NCBI GenBank assembly: GCA_021228405.1
Contig: JAJQRF010000004.1
Location: 310,001-374,000, forward strand
DNA: 64,000 nucleotides
Reading direction: 5' to 3'
DNA from: Pyrinomonadaceae bacterium
Lineage (GTDB): Bacteria; Acidobacteriota; Blastocatellia; Pyrinomonadales; Pyrinomonadaceae
Under the pieces are notes generated by a model, which worked only from the letters and a program-made list of their open reading frames with translations, did no database searches and was not told the origin of the DNA. The stretch's first letter is position 1; every line of letters starts with the position of its first letter. This document shows, piece by piece, positions 50,629 to 59,052 of the stretch. The position numbers were made by a program, and so were the translations under genes.

Positions 50629-52140
50629 TTACTTTGAAACTTCGACCAAAAACGCCTTCAGACCATTCACATCGATCTCTTTCGGCGTTCCGATCTTGTA
50701 GCCTTTTTCCTTCAAAATATTGAGCGGCGGGTGAAATTCGTTCCATTTCATATCGCGAAAGGCGACGTAAAATCGATTTTCGTTAAAGACGTTCGCGTCG
50801 GCAGTTTCGACTTGATCGAATCCGCGCGGCAGAAAATACGCTTTGTCCTCGATCATTTCGGGAACGTCTTTGACCCTGACAACTAGAATTTTATCGGTGT
50901 CACGGAAAGCGAACCAGAAATGATAAGCGACCAAATCTTCAAAAACGTAGATTTTTCGAGCTTGATCTTTGTCTATATTTTCAGCGAGTTTTTCCCACGC
51001 ACACCAGATAAATTGCGGTTTCGGTCTTTGAATCTGAAACAGAAACGCACCCGCAAAAATTATCGCCAAAACACTGAATATCAAATATTTCAAAGGCTTT
51101 AATTCGACCTTGTTGAGCATCAGACTCAGCAGGATCGCGGTCGGGGCAAACAAAATTATCAGATGCCGCGTTCCCCAAAACGAAAAAGGCAAAATCCAGC
51201 TTGCGATAAAAACTATCCACGCCGGAATCTTTGTAAAAATCAGTAAAAACAGAAAGTTACGTTTATCGGTTTCGCTCTGGTCTTTCCAACCCGCAAAGTA
51301 AAATGCGATTCCCGTAAATAAAACGATCAGAAGCGGAATGGAAAACAGGAAATTTGAAATCGGTTCGACGTTCGATTGCTGAAAATAAAACGGTTCGAGA
51401 AAATTTAAGACTGATTTGACCAAAACGAAAAGATTGGGGCGTTCGATCCAGCCGATATTTTGTCCCAAATCCGCATTTATATTTGCCGAACGGAAAATCA
51501 TCAAAATCCACGGAATATATGCGGCGAGAACGATTCCGAACATTGTTAAAATCTGCCGAATCTTGATTCTTTGGAAATACAATATCGCCAAAATCTCGGT
51601 AATGACCACCAGCCAACCGAAATAATGCGTGTAAACGAGCAGAAAATTGATGATCGTGAGAATCCAGATATTTTTTCCCAAATCCAAAAACCGCACGAAA
51701 AGCCAGATCGAAAACAGCGAAAGACACAGCAAAAGGCTATACATTCTGACTTCCTGCGAATATTTTATCAGTGCGCCGTTAAAGGTAAAAAATGCCAGCG
51801 CAAGCACGAAAGAGGGAAACTCGAATTTCAGTTGACGGCAAAGATAGGAAAAAGGAATCAGTGAAACTATCGCAAACAAAGCGGGAAAAATCCGCAGAAA
51901 ATACAGATTTTCCCCGCCGACCGAAATCCATAATTTCAGCAGAACGTAAAAAAGCGGCGGATGAATCAGGTCTTGCGCAACGAACGAAAAAATATTTCTC
52001 CAGCTTTGTTCGGCGGCGTGCACGCTGAAAAGCTCGTCAAACCAAAGACACGAACCGGTCAGATTCCAGAAACGAAGCAAAATAAAAACGACAAAAAAAA
52101 GCGCAATAAATATCCGGCTTAAGTTGTCGTTTGATCTCAT
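50629..52140 (-). CDS. GT39-like membrane glycosyltransferase
   Basis: 503 residues with about ten or more membrane helices. The first loop has the acidic LWFDELFSVHAAEQSW motif (Asp-Glu) typical of GT-C transferases that use polyprenyl-phosphate sugars. It may glycosylate an envelope lipid or protein; acceptor unknown. Convergent with the ADP-ribosylglycohydrolase, 4 bp apart. Confidence 0.85.
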   Translation of the reverse strand: MRSNDNLSRIFIALFFVVFILLRFWNLTGSCLWFDELFSVHAAEQSWRNIFSFVAQDLIHPPLFYVLLKLWISVGGENLYFLRIFPALFAIVSLIPFSYLCRQLKFEFPSFVLALAFFTFNGALIKYSQEVRMYSLLLCLSLFSIWLFVRFLDLGKNIWILTIINFLLVYTHYFGWLVVITEILAILYFQRIKIRQILTMFGIVLAAYIPWILMIFRSANINADLGQNIGWIERPNLFVLVKSVLNFLEPFYFQQSNVEPISNFLFSIPLLIVLFTGIAFYFAGWKDQSETDKRNFLFLLIFTKIPAWIVFIASWILPFSFWGTRHLIILFAPTAILLSLMLNKVELKPLKYLIFSVLAIIFAGAFLFQIQRPKPQFIWCAWEKLAENIDKDQARKIYVFEDLVAYHFWFAFRDTDKILVVRVKDVPEMIEDKAYFLPRGFDQVETADANVFNENRFYVAFRDMKWNEFHPPLNILKEKGYKIGTPKEIDVNGLKAFLVEVSK

Positions 52141-52162
52141 TTCCAGTTTAATTTGTCGGGAT

Positions 52163-52735
52163 TTAAAGTTTTATTCCGTCGCACAATTTGCCGTCGATGC
52201 TCGTGTAACAAAGCGAAACTTCCTTGAAAGTATCGGTGTCGCGGCAATAGGAAAGACATTTGTCGTAAGGTTTTGAATAGATGTGCAAACTGACGGCGCG
52301 TTCGTCGAATTCGGGAAGATTCAGAACTTGGTGAATCGGTTCTTCCAGTTCGACCTTTGCGGCAAGACAATCGGAAAGATCGAACTGATCGGTTTCTGCA
52401 AGCTTGCAAAATCCTTTTTTTTCATCAATATCGAGGACTTTAAAATTCTGCCCGCGCAGTTTTCCGGTCGTGACCATCATCCAGCATTTTTGATCCCAAT
52501 GATTGTGAATGCGCGAAATTTGTCCTTTTTCCCAGCAAATCGCCATCACTTCAAAACGCTCGTCCTTGTAGATCAGGTTACGCGTGTAGAAATTTTCGCT
52601 CCAGAAAAAATATTTCGAGATCGAATCCGTATCGACCGGATTTTCACTCAAAAATCGATAAACATTATCGCAGGTAAATTTCTCTTCAGGAATCGAACGT
52701 AATCCGTCCAAAAGTTTTTCGACCGAAACAAACAT
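52163..52735 (-). CDS. Cysteine dioxygenase-like protein
   Basis: 190 residues of the cupin family. The iron histidines are in RIHNHWDQK and LHIYSK. The Cys in DQKCWMMV and Tyr in HIYSKPYDKC lie where mammalian cysteine dioxygenase has its Cys93-Tyr157 crosslink; many bacterial members have Gly there. It probably converts cysteine to cysteine sulfinate. Confidence 0.85.
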   Translation of the reverse strand: MFVSVEKLLDGLRSIPEEKFTCDNVYRFLSENPVDTDSISKYFFWSENFYTRNLIYKDERFEVMAICWEKGQISRIHNHWDQKCWMMVTTGKLRGQNFKVLDIDEKKGFCKLAETDQFDLSDCLAAKVELEEPIHQVLNLPEFDERAVSLHIYSKPYDKCLSYCRDTDTFKEVSLCYTSIDGKLCDGIKL

Positions 52736-52833
52736 AATAATTTTATTCTAAATTCTTTATTAAATTAAGCAACAACAACCATTTATCGAGTTTAATCGAT
52801 CGCTGAACCGATTCCCAAACGCATCTTGAGAAA

Positions 52834-53928
52834 TTACTGGAGCAAGCCCCTGTAATAAACCCGTTTGATCTCGGTTCGCGTGCATTTGCCGTCCGTCAAT
52901 TCGTCGCCAGTGTCGCGGCAACAGGGCTGTAAACGACTGCAACTTAAACCGATTTTCAAGAGTTTCGACAATTCGTTTTGCCCGAGTCCCGAAGGATGAA
53001 AACAATCGCAACAGGAAAGCTGATCGGCGTTGAATTTATAAAACCACGGCGCGTCCGAATAAACGAAATCGGTTCCCGTGGTTTTGGTTGCGCCGCCCAC
53101 CATTTCGTTTCCGATAAAGACGACGGGCGAATTTCCGCCGACAGGAATCGCCGCATATTCAGCCGTAACGCGTTTTAAGATTTCACGATACGAATTCATC
53201 GTCGCATAGGTGTCGATGATTCGCGCATTTGAACAATCACGCGTGAGCGTCCCGCAAATGTTGACCACGCCCCACAAAAACTGACAAGTTCCGCCGACCT
53301 GACAATTGGATTTTGCGGTGAAATTACAAAGTTGCGAAACGCGAACCGGCGAAACGACACCGATGCGCGTGTTCGGCGTGGTGATTAAAATATCCAAACC
53401 TTTGCGGAATTCGCGCTCGAACGAATCGGGTTTCGTTTTGCAATAATTATTCGGGTCCTGGTCAGCGGACGCACAGGAAGCGTTCGTTTTCGTCAAACTT
53501 CCACTGCAATTGTCGTTATGTCCGAGAAAAACGGCGGCTAATCTCTGCCCGTTCTGCGCGCCCAGATAAGTTTTGATGCTGTTCGATTGATTGACGAAAT
53601 CGCTCAACATCCGCGCTCCTGAAGCCGCCGAGTTCGGATTTTTGGCTAAAATATTGGTGTTGAAATCGCATTCCAAACGTTCCAGAAAACTGAAAACGTT
53701 TTCGCTTCCCGCTCCGCAAAAATTCGCGCCGTGCGTGTCGCTCGTCAGCCAGTTAAATTGCTCCTGATCGCCGTTTGAACAAGGAAACGCGCTTGCCGCA
53801 TTAAAGCCTTTTGAAATACTGTCGCCCGCCACATCAATTGCCTGCACGGTCAATTGCGCCGCCGCTTGCAACGAAAATGCAAACCAAACGATCCATACCG
53901 ACACGAAAACGCCGAAAGTTTTTTTCAT
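52834..53928 (-). CDS. Secreted SGNH/GDSL-type hydrolase
   Basis: 364 residues. Signal peptide to about 24 (SLQAAA). The catalytic Ser motif is AGDSISKGF, a Gly/Asn block AVFLGHNDNC and the C-terminal Asp-x-x-His in DCFHPSGLGQ complete the SGNH set. Many paired cysteines suggest disulphides. Substrate may be an ester or acyl group on envelope polymer. Confidence 0.85.
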   Translation of the reverse strand: MKKTFGVFVSVWIVWFAFSLQAAAQLTVQAIDVAGDSISKGFNAASAFPCSNGDQEQFNWLTSDTHGANFCGAGSENVFSFLERLECDFNTNILAKNPNSAASGARMLSDFVNQSNSIKTYLGAQNGQRLAAVFLGHNDNCSGSLTKTNASCASADQDPNNYCKTKPDSFEREFRKGLDILITTPNTRIGVVSPVRVSQLCNFTAKSNCQVGGTCQFLWGVVNICGTLTRDCSNARIIDTYATMNSYREILKRVTAEYAAIPVGGNSPVVFIGNEMVGGATKTTGTDFVYSDAPWFYKFNADQLSCCDCFHPSGLGQNELSKLLKIGLSCSRLQPCCRDTGDELTDGKCTRTEIKRVYYRGLLQ

Positions 53929-53982
53929 TGTCGAAACTCCTCCGCAGATTTTAGATTTTTAGAATTTTATCGAAACAGCTAT

Positions 53983-55893
53983 CTAATTCTTATTCGCTTT
54001 TTGTAAAAAATCAACAAACTCCACCGAATTTCGCGTCAAACCGGGAAAGGTCGAAACGGTTTTCCCGTCCGCTTCGAGAATCGCGTAATAAGGCAAGGCG
54101 ACGGTTTGGAAATTCGTTTCCTGATATTTTTGTTGTTTTTCGTAAATTTCGCCCTCGCCGTCGGTAAAAAGACGCGCCAGAACAAATTTACTCATCTCGG
54201 CTTCGACTTCTTTTTTGACAAAAACATTCGCTTCCATCCAACGGCAATTCGTGCAGGTGTAACCCGTAAAATCGATGAAAACCCTTTTATTTTCAGCTTT
54301 GGCTTGCGCCAGGGCTTTTTCCAGATCGTTATCGATCCATTTTAATTCCTCTTTTGAATTGCCCGCAACGCGAAACGAATTAGTTTCCAGCTCGGGCGGC
54401 AAAAAAGATTCGAGTTCGCCGAGTTTTGCACCGAAAAGTCCGGTCAAAAGATAAAAACTCATCGCCAGACTGACGATTGCCGAAACGAGTCGAAGCGCGC
54501 CGATTCTTTCGGGTTTGGTGTCGTGAAAGAGTTGAAATTTGCCCAGTAAATAAATCGCCAAAACGATCCCGATGGCGATCCAAACGGCTAAAACGACGCT
54601 TCGCGTGAAAATTCCCCATTTCCAGATCAGATCGACGTTCGAGATAAATTTCATCGCCGCCGCGACTTCGAGAAAGCCCATCGCGACTTTGACCGAATTC
54701 ATCCAACCGCCCGCCCGCGGAAGCTGGGAAACCAATTGCGGCGCGAGCGCAAGCACGAAAAACGGCAGTGCGAAAATTGTTGAAAACGCGAGCATTCCGA
54801 CGAGCGGCATTTGCCAATCGCCTTTTGAAGCCGAAACAAGGATTGTCCCGACAAACGGCGAAGTGCAGGTAAAGCTCGTCAAAGTAAACGTCAAACCCAT
54901 TAAAAGCGCGCCGACGATGCCGCTTCCCTCACCTTCCTGACTGCGCGTAAAATTGTCGAGCTTCGTCAAAATTCCGGTCGGAACGGTGATTTCATACGCG
55001 CCGAAAAGATTGAACGCGAAAAATAGAAAAATGGTCGTGATAACGATATTTACCCACGGATTTGCGGCAAAAAGATTGATTCCCGCCGCGCCGACAAAGA
55101 TCGCCAGAAGCATTCCGAGCAAGGTAAACGTCGCAATAATCCCGATCGAATAAATCGCCGCTAGTTTGATCGCATTTGCACGGCTTCGGCTCGAATGATT
55201 TGTAAAATACGAAACCGTGATCGGAATCATCGGGAAAACGCACGGCGTTAGAAGCGATAGCGCGCCGAGTGTGATCGCCAGCCAGATAAATGAAGATAAG
55301 GGCAAATCATTTGGATTTTGGGTTTCGGATTTCGGATTTTGGATTTGGTTTTCTTGTTTTGATCCAGTTGTAACAGGCGCAGTTGTCGAAGAAACTGACT
55401 TTTTAACATCCTCAAAACCCGTGAAAGTTACTTTGACGGTTTTCGGCGGCAAACAAAGCGTATCGTCGCAAACCTGATATTTTACGTTTATCGCCAGATC
55501 GTCGCCTTTTGCTTCGGCGGTCGCTTTGAGCGGTACGTTAAATTCCGCTTCCTTAGCGAAAAATTTCGTGTCGATATTAAAATTCGGATCGAATTTCGTG
55601 ATCGGCGCGGGCGATTCGGTTTTTCCGTCGAGTTGAACCGGCAGGTTTTCGGAAACCGTGATTTTTGTCGGGAAAGGTCCGCCTTCGGGCTGTTCGACCG
55701 CGTAAAGATGCCATTCGCCTTCGATCTTCGCTTTTAATTTGGCTTTAAATTTTTCTTCCGCTTTGAGCGTTTTCCCCTTCGCGTCCGACTCCAAGCTCCA
55801 CGAAACGGGATTTTGTCCGAGCACGAAAACCGGAAACAAAAGAAAAGCAAAGAATATTAGGGATTTGACCTGAAATTGATTTTGAAAAGACAT
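53983..55893 (-). CDS. DsbD-type thiol-disulphide reductase, with repeat-derived linker
   Basis: About 636 residues. Signal (FFAFLLFPVFVLG), a periplasmic N-terminal domain with the VCDDTLCLPP cysteine pair, eight membrane helices with the reactive Cys in LLTPCVFPMIP and FTCTSPFVG, then a C-terminal thioredoxin domain with CTNC. Between the N-terminal domain and helix 1 lies NQIQNPKSETQNPNDL, encoded by an ATTTTGGATT word repeat (55311-55350). Start ATG 55893 is preferred; the ORF opens 33 bp earlier. Confidence 0.9.
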   Translation of the reverse strand: MSFQNQFQVKSLIFFAFLLFPVFVLGQNPVSWSLESDAKGKTLKAEEKFKAKLKAKIEGEWHLYAVEQPEGGPFPTKITVSENLPVQLDGKTESPAPITKFDPNFNIDTKFFAKEAEFNVPLKATAEAKGDDLAINVKYQVCDDTLCLPPKTVKVTFTGFEDVKKSVSSTTAPVTTGSKQENQIQNPKSETQNPNDLPLSSFIWLAITLGALSLLTPCVFPMIPITVSYFTNHSSRSRANAIKLAAIYSIGIIATFTLLGMLLAIFVGAAGINLFAANPWVNIVITTIFLFFAFNLFGAYEITVPTGILTKLDNFTRSQEGEGSGIVGALLMGLTFTLTSFTCTSPFVGTILVSASKGDWQMPLVGMLAFSTIFALPFFVLALAPQLVSQLPRAGGWMNSVKVAMGFLEVAAAMKFISNVDLIWKWGIFTRSVVLAVWIAIGIVLAIYLLGKFQLFHDTKPERIGALRLVSAIVSLAMSFYLLTGLFGAKLGELESFLPPELETNSFRVAGNSKEELKWIDNDLEKALAQAKAENKRVFIDFTGYTCTNCRWMEANVFVKKEVEAEMSKFVLARLFTDGEGEIYEKQQKYQETNFQTVALPYYAILEADGKTVSTFPGLTRNSVEFVDFLQKANKN

Positions 55894-56005
55894 AATTCTG
55901 TTACTTGTCAGACTGAATATTAACATTTTTCAATTTAAAAGGCTTCAAAACTACCAACTTTATTCCCTATATTTTATCGGCACTTGAAAGAAAGTGTTCA
56001 AGGTA

Positions 56006-56035
56006 TTGCACAAATCGGCTTCTCTCAATTATACT
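56006..56035 (+). promoter_or_regulatory. Promoter of the pdh operon
   Basis: TTGCAC (56006-56011), 18-bp spacer, TATACT (56030-56035), 60 bp before the pdhA start. Confidence 0.55.
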
Positions 56036-56094
56036 TTTTATAGCTAAATTTATTAATTTTTACATTTTAACCAAAAGGCGCGGAGGAAAGAATT

Positions 56095-57246
56095 TTGCCT
56101 ACAAAAACAGCAACACGCCAACAAAAAACTGCGGAAAAAGATGCGAAATCGACGGCGAACGGTTCGCCGAAAACCGCATCGAAAAATTCAGCCAAGCTGA
56201 AAGAGATCGTGACGGACGAAGTAAATAAAAAAGAAGCGAAAGCGGAATTTCAGACCCGCAAAAAGTCGCAAACGAGCGCGCTCAAGAACACCGATCCCGA
56301 ATTATTGCGCGAAATGCTTTACCAGATGGTTCTGGGAAGAATTTTCGAGCAAAAATGTGCGGAAGTTTACCGCATCGGCAAGATCGGCGGATTTTGTCAC
56401 CTTTACATCGGTCAGGAAGCCGTCGGTGTCGGTTCGATGATGGCTTTGAAGGAAGGCGATTACACGATCACGTCTTATCGTGACCACGTTCAGGCGATGG
56501 TCGCGGGAATTTCGCCCGAAGAAGTTTTAGCCGAGCTTTACGGAAAAGCCGGCGGAAACGTTGGCGGAAAAGGCGGTTCGATGCACATGTTTTCAAAAGA
56601 AAAAGGATTTTTCGGCGGACACGGCATCGTCGGCGGTCAGATCGGCGTGGCGACGGGAATGGCTTACGCCCAGAAATATAAAGGCACGGATAACGTCACG
56701 CTTTGCTTTTTCGGCGAGGCGGCGGTCAATCAGGGAATCTTTCACGAATCGCTGAATATGGCACAGCTTTGGAAAATTCCCTGCATTTACATCTGCGAAA
56801 ATAACCAATACGGAATGGGAACGTCGCAAAAACGCGCGATGAGCATTTCAAACATCGCCTCGAAAGCCGAAGCTTACGGAATGGCAAACGAATTCGTTGA
56901 CGGGATGGACGTGATGGCGGTTCGTGAAGCGACGCTTCGCGCCATCGAACGCGCCCGCAAAGACGGTTCGCCGACGCTTTTGGAAATTCGTTGTTACCGT
57001 TATATGGGACATTCGATGTCCGATCCGGGCAAATACCGCACGACCGAAGAGATCAAAAAATATCAGGAACGCGATCCGATAGTGCTTTTCAAGGAATCCT
57101 TAAAAGCCGCAAAGGTTTTCGGCGACAAAGATTTTGAAGAAATCGAAACCAAAGCAAAAGAAGCGGTCGAAAAAGCCGTCAAATTCGCCGAAGAAAGTCC
57201 GTTTCCTGATGAAAGCGAATTGATGACGGACGTTTTAGCAGAGTAG
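56095..57246 (+). CDS. pdhA: Pyruvate dehydrogenase E1 alpha subunit
   Basis: 383 residues. ThDP-binding motif GEAAVNQG...ENN, GGSMHMFSKEKGFFGGHGIVG and the phosphorylation-loop-like YRYMGHSMSDPG are the E1-alpha marks. An N-terminal Lys/Ala-rich extension of about 60 residues is unusual. The TTG at 56095 is preceded by GGAGGAAAG. First gene of the operon. Confidence 0.95.
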   Translation: MPTKTATRQQKTAEKDAKSTANGSPKTASKNSAKLKEIVTDEVNKKEAKAEFQTRKKSQTSALKNTDPELLREMLYQMVLGRIFEQKCAEVYRIGKIGGFCHLYIGQEAVGVGSMMALKEGDYTITSYRDHVQAMVAGISPEEVLAELYGKAGGNVGGKGGSMHMFSKEKGFFGGHGIVGGQIGVATGMAYAQKYKGTDNVTLCFFGEAAVNQGIFHESLNMAQLWKIPCIYICENNQYGMGTSQKRAMSISNIASKAEAYGMANEFVDGMDVMAVREATLRAIERARKDGSPTLLEIRCYRYMGHSMSDPGKYRTTEEIKKYQERDPIVLFKESLKAAKVFGDKDFEEIETKAKEAVEKAVKFAEESPFPDESELMTDVLAE

Positions 57247-57706
57247 TCGGTGGTCAGTGATCGGTGATCAGTTTATGAGTTTTTACATAAGTATTTAGAG
57301 TATAAATAAATGGCTGTTCAAAACTACCGACAATTGATTGCTTGGCAAAAATCAATGGAATCAGTGACTCAAATTTATAATTTGACAAATGATTTTCCGA
57401 AAACAGAAATTTACGGCTTAACAAGTCAAATAAGGCGTGCCGCTGTTTCAATTCCTTCAAATATTGCAGAAGGGCAAGGAAGAGATTCAACCAAGGAATT
57501 TTTGCATCATCTTTCAATTGCTTACGGTTCTTTGATGGAGTTGGAAACACAATTATTAATTGCAGAAAGTTTAACTTATTTACCTGCTGAAACGGCTAAA
57601 TTTACTTTAGAGAAAACGGCAGAAACAGGTCGCTTAATCAATGGTCTTTCACGCTCGCTGAAAACTAAAATCTGACCATTGACCACCGACCACCGACAAC
57701 TGAATT
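57246..57706. repeat. GGTCGGTGGTC word inverted repeats flanking the S23-type gene
   Basis: GTCGGTGGTCAGTGATCGGTGATC (57246-57272) stands before, and complements GACCATTGACCACCGACCACC (57674-57697) after, the inserted four-helix gene, so the segment can fold back. Confidence 0.75.
57310..57675 (+). CDS. Four-helix-bundle S23-type protein
   Basis: 121 residues with the S23/intervening-sequence pattern: LIAWQKSMESVTQIYNLT, EIYGLTSQIRRAAVSIPSNIAEG, RDSTKEFLHHLSIAYGSLMELETQL. Function unknown; the family is known from 23S rRNA intervening sequences and from isolated chromosomal genes. It sits between pdhA and pdhB with its own flanking inverted words. Confidence 0.88.
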   Translation: MAVQNYRQLIAWQKSMESVTQIYNLTNDFPKTEIYGLTSQIRRAAVSIPSNIAEGQGRDSTKEFLHHLSIAYGSLMELETQLLIAESLTYLPAETAKFTLEKTAETGRLINGLSRSLKTKI

Positions 57707-57707
57707 T

Positions 57708-58691
57708 ATGGCAGAAATGACAATCCGCGATGCGCTGAATGCCGCGCTTCGTGAAGAATTAATCAGAGACGAAAACGTATTTATCATGGGCGAAGAAGTC
57801 GCCGAATATGACGGCGCATATAAGGTTACGCGTGGTCTTTGGAAAGAATTCGGCGATAAACGCGTGGTCGATTCGCCGATCACCGAACTCGGTTTTGCGG
57901 CTCTCGGAGTCGGCGCGGCAATGGCTGGATTGCGTCCCGTGATCGAATTTATGACCTTTAACTTTTCGATCCTCGCGGCTGACCAGATCATCAATCACGC
58001 GGCGAAAATGCTTTATATGTCGGGCGGACAATTTAATGTCCCGATCGTTTTTCGCGGTCCGAACGGTTCGGCGTTTCAAGTTTCGAGCCAGCACTCGCAG
58101 GCACTCGAAGCATTTTACGCAAACTTTCCCGGCTTGAAGGTCGTGATGCCTTCGACCGCCGCCGATGCGAAAGGACTTTTGAAATCTTCGATCCGCGACA
58201 ACAATCCGGTCGTTTTTCTCGAACAGGAAACGATGTATGGAATGAAATCGGAAGTGCCGGAAGATGAAGATTTTCTGATTCCTCTGGGCGTTGCCGACGT
58301 GAAGCGCGAAGGCTCGGATTGCACGATCGTAGCGCGTTCGTTCACCGTTCCGCAGGCTTTGAAGGCGGCGGAAATTATAAAAAGCGAATACGATGTTTCG
58401 GTCGAAGTCGTCGATCCGCGCACGATCAAACCGCTCGACATCGACACGATCACGGCATCCGTGAAAAAGACGAACCGCCTCGTAATTGCCGAAGAATCTC
58501 ATAGTTTTGCATCGGTCGGCGCGGAGATTTCGCATCAGGTGATGGAAAACGCGTTCGACTATTTAGATGCGCCGATCAAACGCATCTCGACCGTCGAAGC
58601 CCCGATGCCGTATGCGCGGAATCTGGAAGTCGCGGCACTTCCGAGCGTCGAAAAGATCGTCGCGGCGGTCAAGGAAGTTTGTTATTTGTAA
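57708..58691 (+). CDS. pdhB: Pyruvate dehydrogenase E1 beta subunit
   Basis: 327 residues with E1-beta landmarks MGEEVAEYDGAYKVTRGL, SPITELGFAALGVGAAMAGL, FRGPNGSAFQVSSQHSQ and SHQVMENAFDYLDAPI. Partner of PdhA; the pair decarboxylates pyruvate. Confidence 0.96.
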   Translation: MAEMTIRDALNAALREELIRDENVFIMGEEVAEYDGAYKVTRGLWKEFGDKRVVDSPITELGFAALGVGAAMAGLRPVIEFMTFNFSILAADQIINHAAKMLYMSGGQFNVPIVFRGPNGSAFQVSSQHSQALEAFYANFPGLKVVMPSTAADAKGLLKSSIRDNNPVVFLEQETMYGMKSEVPEDEDFLIPLGVADVKREGSDCTIVARSFTVPQALKAAEIIKSEYDVSVEVVDPRTIKPLDIDTITASVKKTNRLVIAEESHSFASVGAEISHQVMENAFDYLDAPIKRISTVEAPMPYARNLEVAALPSVEKIVAAVKEVCYL

Positions 58692-58706
58692 TTTTTTTCA
58701 GATTTT

Positions 58707-59042
58707 ATGAAAAAGTTATTTCAAATTACCGCGTTGATTCTTTGCCTGTCGGTTTTTACACAATTTGCTTGGGCGCAGACGGGCTTGCCGAAATTCAAGC
58801 AAGGCGAAAGTTATACGAGCGTGCGCAAGAAGATGCTGAAGGCGGGTTGGAAACCATACACTTCGCCCGACGCGGATAAATGCGGTGAAGGCGATAAGCG
58901 TTGCGAAGGCAGACCCGAAATGGAAGCCTGCGCCGGAACGGGCGAAGCGAATTGCGCTTTCTTGTGGAAACGCAAAGGCAAAACGGTTTCGCTTTTTACG
59001 ACAGGTGAAGACGCTAATTACAGCGGTTACAGATTTCAGTAA
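58707..59042 (+). CDS. Small secreted Cys-rich protein
   Basis: 111 residues. Signal peptide (MKKLFQITALILCLSVFTQFAWA), mature part with at least four cysteines (CGEGDKRCEGRPEMEACAGT..C) and a KTVSLFTTGEDANYSGYRF end. It lies 15 bp after pdhB and 10 bp before aceF, so it is translated within the pdh operon although it is exported. Function unknown. Confidence 0.75.
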   Translation: MKKLFQITALILCLSVFTQFAWAQTGLPKFKQGESYTSVRKKMLKAGWKPYTSPDADKCGEGDKRCEGRPEMEACAGTGEANCAFLWKRKGKTVSLFTTGEDANYSGYRFQ

Positions 59043-59052
59043 TTATTAAATT

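Noticed and set aside
57759-58535. 258-residue minus-strand ORF under pdhB
   Set aside because: Antisense shadow with composition expected from the complement of a coding strand.
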